Shown: positions 12,597-27,400, numbered from the stretch's first letter. The stretch is DNA of 64,000 bases from Zonotrichia leucophrys gambelii (GCF_028769735.1 NC_088200.1:73339894-73403893), one strand, 5' to 3'. Notes: generated from the letters alone by a model not told the origin. Numbers and translations: made by a program.

Positions 12597-15500
12597 ACCC
12601 CAGGAGATCACAAAAAAAATATTAAGCCATCAGTGTCATCCCAGCTTCACGCTGCTGTATTGTTGCAGGCTGTAGAATATTGTGCAAGCCCCAGCAGCAA
12701 CTGCTGTGGTTTTAGAGACTTCTCTAGGTTTTTTATTTCTAGAAATTTGCTGGAGCTCTGCCAGTTTTCCCCAGCTGAGGACCAGACCTTTGTGTGGATC
12801 AGTGCTCGCCACAGCCTTTTATCATCAAGTGGAGGGCTGAAGCAGGAGTGAGTTTCTCCTCACCTGAAAGCAGAACCTGCAATGGATCTCCCAGGTCTCA
12901 GAAGCTGAAGGAGGCAGAACCCAGACAAGCTAATCAGGGGCTGGTGCTATTGTTCACCCTTCCTGGAGAGCCTTCAGATGTGTTGCAGAAGCTGACAAAA
13001 TAACTGATATCATGTACCTCTAAGCCACCTGCACTACAAGATCATTTCAGCAGTGAAGGTTCACTGTGAAAAAAGGAAAAAAAAAAAATTGTTTCCTATT
13101 CAGCTAAGCACACAGGGCCCATATCTGTAGGCTTCATTAATAGAAGAAAGGAAATTTTCAAGCTGAAGACAAAAGGACTTGCAACTCATGCCTGGGAGAA
13201 AAGATCTGACACAGAACATGGGAGAGAAATGGAGAAAAAGTGGTTTGTCAAGAGGAAGCAATATTTTTATATCTTATCTTATCTTATCTTATCTTTACTT
13301 GCATTTCATGATGGGACACCACTAATGAAGAGTGCTATTTACAGGTTAAAAGAGTCATTCATTCCAAAAACAAGGGGAACAGCTTCAACATCCTTCTCCT
13401 TCCATCCTGATCTCCTTCCTTCTCCCATTGGCTTCCAGCTCTTTTAGTCAGACTGCTGCCATACAGAGTTCTGAATTTTGAAAGAACCCTTCCAAAACTG
13501 AAACTATAAATTAAGAATTGAAAGCAACCTGCCAATTAGGGAATCAAAATTCTCCTTCATCCTGCTGTAGTAATTGGTTTAGAAAAAAAAAAAAAAGAGG
13601 CATTTACAGTGAGGCCTCTACTGCTGACCTTCAAAACCAAGCTAATGAACTATTTTTCCCCTGAAACTGACTTGTTTTTGCATCAGTTATCAAAAAAGAG
13701 GATCTAATGACAGTGCTGTTAAAGTCTTTTATAAGCACAGAAGACAAAATGGCCTAATCTCTAGGTTTCCTAGATTTATCACCCTTGACAGACCAAAGCC
13801 TAAGATTTTGAGAGATGACTAACAAAGAAATGAAACCAAATTACTGCTGAAATTGCTGAGACCCTCAAATCTACAGAACAGCATTTACAGTAATAATTCT
13901 GCTGCTAATAATAGTTTCAGGTGGCTTGGTTGGGCTATCTATAGTAGAATGTTAGGTTACCCCAGGAAACTGACTTGTTGACAAATCATGATTGGGTTTT
14001 TGTGCAACAACCTCCTCTATGGTAACTACAGGACAAAAGCCTCTGGTTCCCACCTGTAACACCAGGACTGAAGTTCGGGGTGGCTGAAGTGCTGCTAAAT
14101 TCCAGAGGAAACCAGAGATGTTCCTTCTGGGGATTTATTTATCCTTTAGAAATTACTGTGTGAAAATCTACAGTAGCTCTATTAGACTAAAAAAAGAAAA
14201 AAAATCCTATTTCCTTTTTTCCCCTCTGTGGTAGAGACAACAGAAAAAATGTGAAGAGGAAAGAGCTTACGCCAACCTTCTGCACAGATTCCACTTGGAG
14301 AACCCTAATGCATATCACTTGTCCATAGTTTTAAGCCTAAAATGGAGATATGGAGGAATGCCCAGTACAGATAATCAAGCCTTAACTGATAACTACAAAC
14401 CCACAGTCAGCCTTATCATCTCACCTAATTTGGTTTGTTTGCTTCCCATTCCTTTGCCAGGTGTGGAAGAATCTTCTTGCACATTCTGGTAGAACCCAAC
14501 CACCTCCCTGGACTCCCTGCAGCTCCAGGATTCTCATCAGAGGGACTTTAATCCCTAAATTGAGATAGCAGCCCTGGGAACCTTCATCCTGCTGAAGGTT
14601 CAGCTTTCACAGCTACACAGTTTGTCCACAAACAACTCAATCAAGCCTTTTTCCCACCACAGCATCTGAGGAGAAGCTACACTTGACAACTTTTGACAGT
14701 CCATCAGAAATTCCAATATCTCTTAATTTTTTTTTTTGCAATTCAGTCAGAAATTAGGAATTGTTTACATAACGAGCATCTTTCTAGTCTCGGGTTCCAG
14801 CCACTGCATCTTTTTACAGCTTTATCCAGATTCCTGTGGTACTGTGCACAGACAGGCAAATTGGTTGCTTTTAGTCCTCCAAAGGTCACTCCTGAAAACC
14901 TCTGAAAGGGAGGAATGGACTACCTGAGAGCTCTCATTTTCCAGGCTTCAAACCTTTACCAGCACTAGCATTTCCAGCCTAGTCCACTTAGCTATTCTAA
15001 CAGTTTTAAATATCTACTACTTTTCAGGATCACTTTTTTTTTTTTTTTTAATTAAAAGGAAGACAGGAGTCTTCCTTCAAGTCCACACAGGCTGCAAAGC
15101 CAACACAGTGACTTGAGTGAGTCACAGATCATTTTCTGTTCCACATTTTCTGTCTTTTACATATAGAAACTGAATGTCGAGCTTTTAGGTCTGACACATA
15201 AAAAAATATAAATTACTGGCACAGAAAACAGACAGAAAAAAAGGAAAAGTCTCTTTAAATCCTGTCAGATACCCTTCTTGTTTGACCTGTGGGATGCTTT
15301 TGTTTTGAATGGAATGGGTCCAAGATACAAAGGAAAACCCTTGCTTATCTCTTTGGGATCAGGGCTCTCAAAGGCACAACACTGGTGTTATTTGTTTGAT
15401 ACATCAAAGCAAGGTCATTACTTACTTCAGTCTTGGAAAGATCCAAAAGTCTTCTGATGCACCAGAAAAGCCAATGGCCAAGGAGACCTATGGCCCTCCT

Positions 15501-16640
15501 GCACTTTCTGCATGGTCCCTTTCTCCTAGAGCTGCAAATGACAGGTTCCTCCATCTGGATGATCCCTGAGCCACGGACCCATTCCCAATCCCTTTTAGAC
15601 CAAAAACCAACCAAAACCAAACCACAAAATATGTCGGATGTAGATCTGAAGATGGTACAAATACATGTTTTGCTTATTTGTCTCCTTCAGCTCAGCTCCA
15701 CTGAGAACATGCGATGGCAACCCTAAACTCTGTTGTAGTCTTTTAAGTGTAATTGATAAATTCCAAAATTCAAGTTTTGTCCACAGGAACTTCAGACATC
15801 CACTTTGCTTGACCTAATAGATGTCAAGCACATTACTGTCATTCAAAGTTTCATGCAAGCCAATCCTCCATGCTTCCCATGCTTCCTCCTTGATCCAGGC
15901 CACAATATAGCCATTTTTCCTTTTTTTTTTTTTTGGCAAAAAAAAAATCAACTTTATGACTGGCACAGTGCTTTTAATTTTCAGAAAACAGAGATTGGTC
16001 CAGCTGTCTTAATATCTCTAGGAGTCATATTACTAAGAAAATAATAAAAATATCCCACAAAGATAAGATCTGCCCAATACAAATTTGGGAATGTAACAGC
16101 TTCAAAGGATACTTTTCTCAACATCTCCGAACCTAGCCAAGATCCTCTGCTCTCCCTCCTATTTCCTGAAGAGGTGAGTAAGTAGAGGATTGTAAGAAAT
16201 CATTTTGCACCCTTCACTGATACACAGTTGACCTTTTAATCTCTGCTTAGTGCCAGGCTGATGCTGTTCTTTCGCTTTTAGACCCAAAACTTTATAACTT
16301 GAGAGAACACTCGTACTCCTTCTTTTTCCTTTTTTTTTTTTTTTGAGAGAGAGATTTATGTGCATCCATGAGATTTTTCTCTTTGTCCTCACACTCAGGC
16401 ATGAATTGAAAGCTCAGTGAACTCCTTCCACTAGACATTTTTGGAATATAAACATTTTTGATCAGTCTGTCCAAATAACAGTGGCTTAGTTTAGACACAG
16501 CTTGCAACCATGGTTGAATAAAGGAGCAACACTAGTGGTTTTATTTCCCGTCCCCAGTATTATTCCCCTTAGGTCAAAGAAGCTGGAAGCACATGCTGGT
16601 GGTTTTTGGGTCAAATCCAGCATGGCACATCCTCTGGGAT
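12597..16640. other. Unique DNA, no gene seen
   Basis: Unique sequence with small homopolymers at 13,079, 13,577, 14,730, 15,037, 15,920 and 16,330. No coding frame is supported. Confidence 0.5.
13269..13296 (+). repeat. (TTATC)n pentanucleotide microsatellite
   Basis: Five near-perfect copies of ATCTT in a row, then decay into 'tttactt'. Short and probably polymorphic. Confidence 0.85.
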
Positions 16641-16671
16641 GGCTTTTTAGCCTCTGCTGAGAATAAACAGA

Positions 16672-17346
16672 GGGAGCAGTGAGGTGGGCTGAGAACTGGC
16701 TGAAGGGCAGGTCTCAGAGGACGTCACCAGTGGCACAGAGTCCTCTGATTTGTGGTGTCCCCAGTTTTTGTTACTGGGTCCAGTATTGTTTAATGGCTTG
16801 GGAGAGGGTTTCCCCTGAGCAAATTCACTGATGATACAAAACTGGGAGTGCTCTGCTGCCCTTGTCAAGAGTATGGGCACAGCAGAACCTTTTGAAATGC
16901 AAAAATGCAGGGTCCTGCAGCTGGGCAGGAATAACCCCAAGCACCAGCACAAACAGCTCTGCAGAGAAGGACCTGCAGCTCCTGGGGGACAAAGAGCAGT
17001 CCCTGAGCCAGCAGAGTGCCCTGGGGACAAGGAGGCCAAGGGGATCCTGGAGTGCCCTTGGGAGGGCATTGCCAGCAGGTCAGGGAGGGATCCTGCCCCT
17101 CTGCCCAGCCCTGGAGGCACCTCTGGAGGGCCGTGTCCAGCTCTGGATCCTCAGGGCAGGAGGGACACCGAGCTCCTGGAGAGGGCCAGCCAAGGCTGTG
17201 GGGGCGAGGAAGGGCCTGGGGCATCTCCCTCACCAGGAAAGGCTGGGGGAGCTGGGGCTGCCTCTTGAAAAGAGACAACAAGAGGTTGGACCAGAAAACC
17301 TCCAATGGTCACTTCCCAACCTGACCCTTGCTGTGATTCTGTGAAT
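16672..17346 (+). mobile_element. CR1 LINE, 5'-truncated copy with RT C-terminal region and 3' end
   Basis: The sequence follows the well-known avian CR1 order. It begins with 'tgagaactggctgaagggc' and 'agtggcacagagtc', then 'actgggtccagtattgttt', 'gatgatacaaaactgggag', 'cagagaaggacctg', 'gagccagcagagtgccctg', 'gccaaggggatcctggagtg', 'attgccagcaggtcaggg', 'ggtggaccagaaaacctcc'-type 3' wording and a final 'tgtgattctgtga', which is the CR1 terminal octamer. In intact CR1 the upstream part encodes the end of the ORF2 endonuclease/reverse transcriptase. Here the frame is broken by indels, and a block after 'gggctgcctcttgaaaagag' is missing compared with full-length 3' ends. The open frames of about 140-160 residues across it on both strands are relics, not genes. 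The copy is dead and in sense orientation. The start is approximate. Confidence 0.93.
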
Positions 17347-20300
17347 TTTCACAATTGCTTTGGGACACTGAACATGCCAATCGTGGCAGTCCAACCATCA
17401 CACATTTAAAATTTTCAACAGAGGCTTCCAATCAGGAGAGTCTGATGAACTATCTAATGTGCTTTTTTAAAGTGGGACTCTAAAGCAGCAGCTCTGTCCC
17501 CAGTGCATGCTGATGATGGACTGTCAGCATCCTGCGGAATTAATTTATGTCTCTTTTGGATTGACAGCATGGTGTAGGCTGTACGTGGGAAAACAAAGGG
17601 CAGAAGGGATCTCATGGATGACCAAGACTGGTTCTGTTATCACAGACACAAATCTAATCTCCATTAACTTAAAGAAAAATAGCGTGTTTGCTAAAAAAAA
17701 TACAGCTGTTGATCCCTGAGCCAAGGAATGCTTGATTTTAAAGAAAACTGGTTCCATATGAAAGCTTTCTGATCATGGTGCACCTATAACTGCCAGCATT
17801 TTCTAGTCCCAGTGACCATGCAAAAAGGTAATACACAGAAATCTAACCAGCCAGATCACTGATATAAATCCTACGCCCCACCCTCCAAAGGATTCATTTC
17901 TCAGATTAAATACTCCTTGAGGCTGGAAGTCATATATTGTAGTTCTGAAATGTGAAGTAACCCTCAATTCTCCCCAGCTTATCAAAAATCCCTGTCCTGC
18001 TCTCTCCCTTCTCACATTTCCTTGGCTTCATTATGCTTTTAAAAAGGGAGATTGCTGCTAAAATCCCAGTTGGGTTAATTTGACAGCTGGAACACAAAAA
18101 ACCACAAGAATCTCCCAAGTAGAAGGTCCTGGCTGTCCCAGTAATTTGATCAGTCCAGCCCTTCCTATGCAAAAATCCCATCAGGAACACAACTGAGAGG
18201 TATCCCAGAACACACAGGCTATTCAGGGGACACAGGAAACAAGACAAAAGAAAAAAGAAGTATAGAAGAAGAAGTCTCAAGCAGGAGGTCAGAGTTCACT
18301 GGATTTAAAGAACCACTGACCTTCCTTCAGGATAGGTTTGGTCCCATACTCCAGGCCTGGAACATTTCACCAGTTTCCTAATTACAGGTCAGGTTTTCTA
18401 GGCAGGCTGCAGAAGGGAAAGTGCTCCTCCAACACCAGCAGTCCACTGCCACATTTTCCCATTGCGAGCTTGTCATGCTGCCAATGCAGAGAACTTCTAG
18501 AACTCCTCCTTGCTCTCTTCCCACAGAACACAAAGCAGCATATTCCTTCAGAAGCCCTATTCAAACTCCCTTTCTTCTCCATGAGCCTGCATCTTTGAGA
18601 CAATGGATAAGAGGAGGCGGACCACTTCCGCCATTCATTTGCCCAGCCTGCTGAAACGTCAGATCTGTCTGATCTTGCAGCAGAAGCATTATCCTTTGTT
18701 CTGATCAGGTTGCACAAATAGCTGTGCTTGTGTGCTTGTGTCAGTCGCAGAGATTTTTCTTTTTTTTTTCTTTCTTTTCTTTTTTTTTTTCATGACCAAT
18801 ATGATTTACGGCTCACACAACGCACCGTGTGCTGCTAAAAATGTCGCAGTTTTGTTTTCCACCAGGCAGCTCTCCTACAAAAAGCTCAGTTCAGCCTTAG
18901 ATGCTAAGGCAGAAGTGGAAACTGCACAACACTGTTGCTGCATGTGTCCCACACCAATGTGCCAAAATACTCCCAAGCCTCACACAAAAGATCACAGAGC
19001 CACCAGCAGCACCAGAACAGGCTTGAAGGAGTTGGAGAGGCACAGGATTATTGTGACTCCCAGGACTTCCCACCACTTCTCTGAAGGTTGGGCACTCCTC
19101 GTGCTCATCAGCAGCAGCTGCCTCTGCGTGTCCTGACAGCTTTCTGCTTCCCACACAGACAAATGGGGCTGGCCCCAGCCACCCCCACCGCTGTGGTGAC
19201 ATACCTCTGCCCAGAATTCTCACCTGGGCTGCTTGCAAGCCATCTGCAGCCCCAGAGACAAAGGCTGGCCACTCACTGCCAGCCTGTGTGAACACACAGC
19301 CGCGGTGCTGTCTGCTGAGCAGATCAGTTTCCCACACTTGCCAGAAGAAAAATAAATCGCCAGCATCTACTGATAGGGAGTCCTGAGCTCTCGAGAGGTT
19401 ACAAAACGTGGCTTTAATTTTCCCTTCCCCTTGTTCTGCCATAATGCACACTTGCTTATGAAAACAGTTGTTATCATACATCCTTCCTCGTCCTAGGGCA
19501 CAAAACCAAATCAACCAGAAAGCACAGACGGTCAAGTTCTTCAGAACTTCGGCACATCCAGGCTGGAGGTTGAACTTTACCCACCACCTCCAAATTTCTT
19601 ATATTTCTGCCTAAATATGTACATAAATATGCAGTCTCTGTTATCAGGTAAAAAGCTCAAATACCAATTTCTGGCTTCTAGCCAGCATTTAAAAAGGGGA
19701 AAAAAAAAATTGCTAATCCATGGTTGCAATGGAAAAAACACCTACCACAGGGAAAAAATCCTTCTGCCTTTAGCCAAATCTAATCTAATCTTTTCTCACA
19801 GCTGTAATATCACTCTGAATGCTTCACTACCTAACTTTAGCTTCACACACGGAGCATGGGGGAATTACTGATACAAACCTTTTGTACAAGGCCAGCCTGA
19901 AAAAAAAAAACCCAACATGGGTGGCTGTGTTTAACATTCCTGAGCTTGCCATCAGAATCAGCACAGTTCCATGAAGATATTGCCATTTTTAGTAACTACG
20001 ATCACCCTCCAGAACGCAACAGCATTATATGATTTCTGTTCCACAGAGGCTCTGATGTTCCATCTATTATCCCAGTCTTGCTTTAGCACATATTTTATAT
20101 TAGAATGCGTTCCAGGAGGCATATGGCAGTAGAACTAGGTCAACCATTAACCAAATAACAGGAAGCTGCTCTGCAGAGCACACCCTTCAAAGCTCGCTTA
20201 ATGAGCTGACTCTTCAGAGTGTGTCCTTCAGTAAGGTTGGAGCAAACAGTTCCACAGGATTTTCCTTAAAAGACACAAGGTCGTCCAAGGCAGGTGATTT

Positions 20301-21390
20301 ATGGAGGTGACAGACCCTGAAGAGCCATCCCAGAGTGCAAAAGCATCTGGGTCAGTTGTTGAGATGAAGAGCAATCCACAGACGCTGAATACCAGGAACT
20401 TGCTCCAAGAATTTCCTCATCTCAGACGCGAGCAGAGCCCATTCCACCGCGAATCTGCTCCTACAACTTCACAGGAAAAGAGCAGAGCCTTTGTAGAGTT
20501 TCTAGGGAAGGATACCATCACTAGATAAAGATTTGGCATCTCTCTCTCTGGATGAGTAAATTCCATGCTTTTGCAATGTTTGGGGGGGAAAAAAAGGGCT
20601 GTTGTTAAGCCTTGCAAGTCAGTGTCTGCCTAAATTCTTCCGGCCTCCTGCTTTCTCATTGATCTCATTGAGATACATGGATTTAACATCATCTGCCAAA
20701 TCCAGTAGAAGAAAAAGTCCATCATCATTGCTGGTATATTCATTTGTTCCACCTCAATCCCACCAATTCCTTCCACGAAATATCACACTCCACACTTCAA
20801 AGCAACCACAGATGCCCAAACTTTAAAGAGAAGGTTTTAGGACTGAGAAGCATCAAGCATCACAGAATAAAATCCATGAGTAACATGGAAGTTAAGAAAA
20901 AGTTCTGATTCATATTATACTGTCAACAAAGCAGTAGAGATGGCCTGATCAAGTTGTTTTCAAACAAATAAAAGGCAAACACTTGCCAGCACTCTAATTG
21001 AAAGGAAGTTTGCCACTGATATCCATCACATAACTGTTGCAATAACATGATAACTCAACAGTCATGTACCACAAAGCACTGTAAACTTTTCAAATTCAAA
21101 AAAAGCCACCATCCAGCTATGTGACTACAGTCAAATCTTGACACTAGGTGTATACAGATACTAATATTCGTTTTATCATACTCTCATAAAAAGAGGCTAT
21201 CGTCTCGTATCTCCTTATCATTATCTTTCTTATGGACAGCATCCCTACAAAACTAAACATTCAGAGATCCTGAAGTCATTATTTATCCAAACAAAGCTAA
21301 AAAATAATAATAAAAAAAAACTCTCTCTACACCACTGCCAAGGGTAGGCTTGCATTTCTCCATAATTTCTAATAGGAATGACTGCTGTAA

Positions 21391-21394
<4 letters not shown>
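17347..21394. other. Unique DNA, no gene seen
   Basis: Unique sequence. The minus-strand frame at 18,897-19,535 (212 residues) is the longest non-repetitive frame here, but it has no recognised domain, no signal peptide and no coding-like composition. A T-rich C/T tract lies at 18,757-18,791. Confidence 0.5.

Positions 21395-21429
<35 letters not shown>
21395..21429. repeat. (AT)n dinucleotide microsatellite
   Basis: About 17 uninterrupted AT units ending in 'ctatctc'. Probably length-variable. Confidence 0.95.
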
Positions 21430-21430
<1 letters not shown>

Positions 21431-24400
21431 ATCTCAAGAGTTTTCCCAGTAGTTCACATCCATCCTGGTGACAAAAATAGAAGGCAAAAAGCCCATGTCT
21501 AACAGACATTCACCTACCAGAGCCTCCACAACTGAGAGCCTCTCTGCAACCAAAATGTTTGTGAGGTGGGAACTCAGGTCCATCTTTCTGGAGGTGGATC
21601 CTGCTGGTTCACCAGATAATAATTCCAGTTCCTAATTACAGGCACAGGAAACGATAAGGCATCCATGATGACTGAGAAAACAGTCAGTGTGTGTGATCAT
21701 ATGTCCCTGCAGATTGCTTTGTATCTTAAGCGACAGCTCCTTGCTGAAACAGGCTAACTCAGTGGAAGACTGCCAAGCATGCTGTGGTGAGATTATCATC
21801 TTAGTAGTTATTTATAATAAACTATCTTCAGCAAGTAGCACCTTTTTCAGTAGGAAAAAAGTCAAGGACAATGCATTTCCTTCGCAGTGCAGAGATGGTT
21901 CTATGAGAAAACGTGCAGACAATCCCTGGTGGCATTGTTCATTTGTTCACTTCTGATGAACATTCCTCCAGCATGCTCTGAAAACTGTTCCAAAGCCACC
22001 AGGAAAAGCACAGAATTACCAGCCACTACAAAATACAACCTGCAGTGGAAATTACATATGTAGACAGAACTGAGTGCCCATACTTTATTAAAAAAAAAAA
22101 ATTATTTGCCTGCATCCTTAATATTTTTGATGATGAAATAGCCACACCATGGCCTATCTATGGAACCAAGAAAGAGCTGTGCCCTGAGAGATGATGTTCA
22201 AGTCCCATGCAACTCCTCATTTATTTATGCCATTTATTTGCATGTGCCCTATGCAGAAGTGCCAGAGTCCCACAGCTCCAACCAAAAAATCCAAACGGGG
22301 CCAGTGGAGCAGTTTTAGGGATGGAGTTACCGCGGAACAGAACAAACAGCCTTCACACACAAGCCGTGTTTTATGTGCATCCCCCTCCTCCCATCACCAA
22401 ACTGCAACTGGGAAAACATACCTGTGGGCTGACTACTCCCACTCCAGCTCTTAGGAACACATGGAGGAGGTCATGCTTTGGCAGGGCTGCCACAGAACAG
22501 CATGCAAGACAAGGATTCATTCAAGGGGATCTGTGGCACATTGTCTGAGGGTCCTGCTGAACAGGCAATGGGAACCATGAGAGCTCTGATGATGAAGTTC
22601 AGCTCTGCTGTGCCCATCAAGGAGCAAGCTTCGGTGTCCCAGAGTTTCCCTGAAGCTACAGGAAGGTATCTCCTAATGTTATGGGTGGGGAAAAAAAACC
22701 CCAAACCACTTGGCCAAGTGTGTGACTGAGCTGACAGAAGCCATGCCACCAAATTTTGAATGCTTAGTAGATTTATTAATCTATATATAATAATCTATAT
22801 ATAATAATAATTAATCTATATATAATCTTTCTTCTTCTGCAGATTTAGATAGACTAGCAACAATTTTTGGCTCTTCAAATAAAAAAAAAATCAAAAAAAA
22901 CCCAACCAACCCAGAAAGGTGTTATGCATTAGCCAAATAGGGCAAAGGCGTTCTAAAAGTGCATTTCTGGTAAAAAGAAGGCAGGAACAGTTACAGTAGC
23001 TTTCTACAGCTTCCTAGTAATTTCAGAGTTTCAAGGTCTACACAGTATCCCAGCATTTCATACCTTCTGCATTTCCCAGCTGCAGTTGGATGTTCTCGAC
23101 TGGTCACAGCTTTTGAACAAACTGTGTCTGCAGCAAAGCCAACAGGATCTACAGTGGAGCTTCATGTGAAGCTCAGGACTTGCACATGACTGAGCTCTTC
23201 TCTTTCTCCAGATCTGCTCTTCAGCCCTTCCGCCTCCCCCCAGCCCCTTTTATAATCCATCAGACATGCTTTTGGAGTGCACTTCATTGCTATTTGTTTT
23301 TTAAAAAAGAAACATACAAAACAAACAAACAAAACCCCCAAAACAAAACAAAAACAAGAAAAGAAAAATCCCACAGGTTCAGGAAGAGAGGAAGAAATGA
23401 AACCCTGTTGGGCTGAAGTTTCCAGATGATAGAGCAGAGAAGGTGAATTGTTTAATACGAAGCATGAAAGCAGCACAAAAGGACAAGATGCAGAGGGGGG
23501 GAAGGAAAAAAAAAAATCTATCTGGGCTTCCTGCACTGGCATGAAATGGCTGCTTTCCTTCTTGCTGCCAGCTCCCATGCTTCATGTTGACATTACACAT
23601 CCTGTGCTGTAGATCCACCCCCATGCTGATGCTTGCCCAACAGAATTATCTCCTGCGTCACAGCAGTGGTAACAGAACTGCTGGCTCTGCAGATCCCAGA
23701 GCACCATTTCAGCCTCACACACACAGCCACTGGACATGCTACCAGAAATTCTGGGTTGGTTTGTGGCACTCTCACTGCCTCACTGCCTTGCCTAACCTTC
23801 TGTTAACCCGATGGCCTCTTCTCTCCCCTTGGGACCAAACCATTAAGTTTTATTTTATTAATCTCTACCAAAACGCAGGGACGGTCTGGAGCCCTCGGAT
23901 CTGGTTTATCTCCAACAGGGTTGCTGAAATGAAAATGACCTAAAAATAACTGGAAATGCTGCTTCACACCAACAGAGAACAAGCTCTTTTGGAGTAAATA
24001 TTTAAATGATCTGCCAGATGAAGCACCACAGCAGCGTGAACCACATGGATAGGAACTTGTATTATGTACACACACAAAAAGGTACTCACTTCTGCCATTG
24101 TAAAAGGACCTAGGTTGCATTTTTCCTGATCCAAAACATTTGTCTTCAACAAGCCATTACCATATGAGTATCTATTCAAGCCAATCCATTAATTAAGAGG
24201 AAATTTGAGGGGGAGAAACAGCTTCCAAAACCACCACAGTCAGTGATGGGGCTCCAGAACACGTGAGCGTCATCCACAGACAACACAGCAGCAGGGATGT
24301 TCTCACCAGAACATCTGCAAAGTCACATGAAACAGTACTTCAGGGACATGCCAGCACTAATTGAAGTCAAAGCTGAGTATTTATAACATACATGCTCCTG

Positions 24401-27400
24401 CTGTCAAAATACACAGAGCGAGAACGAAAGAAGGAGCACACGAACGAAAGTGAAAGAATTATCTAATGCATATGCTTCCGCTGAATCCTGCAAATCTGCT
24501 ACAGCCATGCCCTCACATGCAACCACAAATGAGCATCTCATGTATGTAGGTGGAAGCTGTTGAAAGTTAAGGGCATCCTCAATTCAAGATGTAATTTTCA
24601 GAACGCCTCCCTGAAAAGCTCCGCGAGAATTACTCCATGCAGACAAGGATCTGATCTTCAAATGTTTACTCACACAAGTAGCTGCAGTGAAAATTCGGAA
24701 TCAGGGCACAGAGACTGTTCACATGAATGAGCTCTGGGAGCATAAAGGGCTTTACCTCCCCACCATCTATTATCTACCAAATGCACTGTGGTAACTATGA
24801 AAATGCAACAGTGGTGAGGTCTGACCTATTAAAAAGCCTTTGTTAACATTCCTAGCAGTGGCAGTGAGCAAAATAAATAAATAAAGTGCACATGCCTGCA
24901 CACTAAACAAAATCCCAGGAATGTAAGAGGAATCCTGTAAGAAGCTGCAGTTTTGCTGTCTTCCAAAGGAAATAGGAAGCAAATCCACGTAAAATCTAAC
25001 TACAATAAATCATTAAAATCTGCTCTCCGTGGCTGCCACCACAGTGCAGTGCTTCAAAAGCTCAACTGGGTTCACTGCTCAGATTGCTGCTCACATGCAT
25101 TTGTCTGAGGCTGGATCCTTTCAACCTAAAGCTCCAAACCTCTGCAGGCTGGGGTGTCAAACACTCTCAAAGAGGATGGCACTGCTACTATCCAACTTCC
25201 TACATGTGACTGACTTCTGATGTGGAGGGAGATCACAGGCCGTCTTCTTCACACCACCTGGGCAGCTAAAATGTTCTTGTGGTCATCCATTACTAAAAGT
25301 CTTACTGAGACATGAATAACCCTCCAATCTGGATGTCAACAGATCAGCAGGTATTGCCTTCAGCTCATAAGCAGACTGCTTAATTCACCTGTAAAGAGGA
25401 TTAGATGTCTTCAGCACATCAAGGAAAAAAGCATGAGAACAGTCGGCGTGACATTTTAGCTCCATCTATCTTTAAAATTTCCCCAAAGAGCAGGATTTTT
25501 TTTTTTAATGTCCCATTTAAGTTACTAACTCATCATCATATGACTGGCCTCCACTGCCATGACATACAAAACTTCAGTATATGGTGACAGGCCCCCTAGA
25601 AAGTCATTCCACAACCTGAAACATCATCTACCCTTCAAACACACTAAAAATAGATTCCTCACCCCCTTGAGGTCTCAGCAGCCCATCTGATATTACAGTA
25701 CAGTATTAACAAACCTATGTAGACATGAATTCTTAAAATAAATATCTTCAGAGATAAGACCAGAATACCAGCAAGCAAACTATATTCCTGTACACCAACT
25801 GGAGAACCTGTGGAAGCACTGGAGAACCATGGAGGGCAGCGACCATTCCATGTTCACTTTGCAGGAGCACAACCTGTGCAACCTCTGGTCAACCTGCCTG
25901 ACATCTTGCCAAGCAACTTCTGACTGGCTTTAAGACATTTTCTGACTACACTACAGCCTCGGCAGGGTTTTTTAATGTGGTTCCTTGGGAGAACAGCACA
26001 CTGAAAATCCCTCTCTTCCCCCCTGACCCACAGTGGAAGGAGAGCAGAACACCGGTAGAGGACGTGGAACGGAAAGTTCATTGTAGGTTCTTTATCACCT
26101 CTGCAATCTGATCATTTTTAAAGTAATTCAGGTTTACTCATTTTTTTTTCATGCAGAGACCCAAACACACTGACTCACTCTCTCAGCAGCCCCAGTGAGT
26201 AATACAGTGAAGCCCTTGGAGCCAGAGATTTCAGGTCTCACACGAGCACGGGTGCTCTGGCAGGAGAAACCCGCGCGCGCTTGAGCAACAACATCTCCTT
26301 CCCAACCCACCAGGATGGAAACACACCAGGAGCCACCGAAGGGTTAAACACACCCATCCTGCCTGGCAGGACATGGCCCTGGGTCACATTTACCTACAGA
26401 AGGGCTGCTGGAGTGCTCCTGTGCCCCGGTGCTCTTGCACACTGGGCTGTTTCACACCATATGCTTGATCACAGACAAGAGAACTTGGCCTCTGCATGAC
26501 CTGACACAGCTGAAAGCCGATATGCTTTCTCCCCACTGCCCGCCCCCAGCAAAGATAAAAGGTCATTTAGACCAAAAGGAACCTGTCCACACTGACTTCG
26601 AGTTACATTAATTCAACTTTTGGGATGCACGCTCCTGGCCAGGAAGCCAAACCCTTTCTCGCAGGGCTGCAAGCCACAGCCATATGACAGAGCAGGAACA
26701 ATTCAGCAGTCAAGGAGCTAATTAACCAGGCTGAGAGCTGTCTGGCTGCTCTCGATTTTCCATCAGCCATTTGTTACATATTTTTTTTACACTTGTCAAG
26801 CTATTTAGCCGAGCACGGTGGAAGCAAGGCTTCGGAGGTCCCACATCCTGCAGCCCGAGCCACCCAGCTGCAGACAAAACTGGAATGCAAAATCGGAGCT
26901 TCCAATCAAGTACAGAGAGAAATAATTCCAAATTCGTTCACGTTTTATTTGTTTATTTATTTGTCTTCAGGGCGCCACATGTCTCACAAGACAGAGGAAA
27001 ATGAGATGACTCCGTTGGCCACTGCCTTCCAAACTTTGCTGCATCACCAACTAAGTAGGTTCTGTGTATACATAAATATATTCATCCATACTCACCACAA
27101 GCAACAACACACTTGAGGAGACAGGCTCAGTCAGAACGACAGCAGGGACACAAAAACAAGGTGGCAGGTAACCACAGCTCATCTCTCAAGAGCTCCCCAA
27201 ACAAAAGCAGCTCTGCTCCAGTCTCACACACCAGAACCACTCACAAAAAGAGGATCTTTCCTTCCTTATCTTGGCTTGTTTCAACACACACAGCAGCAGA
27301 ATCCAGCACCAGGGTGGTCATTTCCAACATCCACCTTAAAACCTAATTATGCCTATTTTACTGAATAGAGGGATAGATGAACAAATAAAAGAAGGAGCAA

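Noticed and set aside
16647..17344. Four overlapping frames of about 100-160 residues
   Set aside because: They lie in a dead CR1 copy and are relic or antisense frames.
18897..19535. 212-residue minus-strand frame in unique DNA
   Set aside because: No recognisable domain, no supporting splice or promoter context, and random-looking composition. It could be a chance frame in GC-richer DNA.
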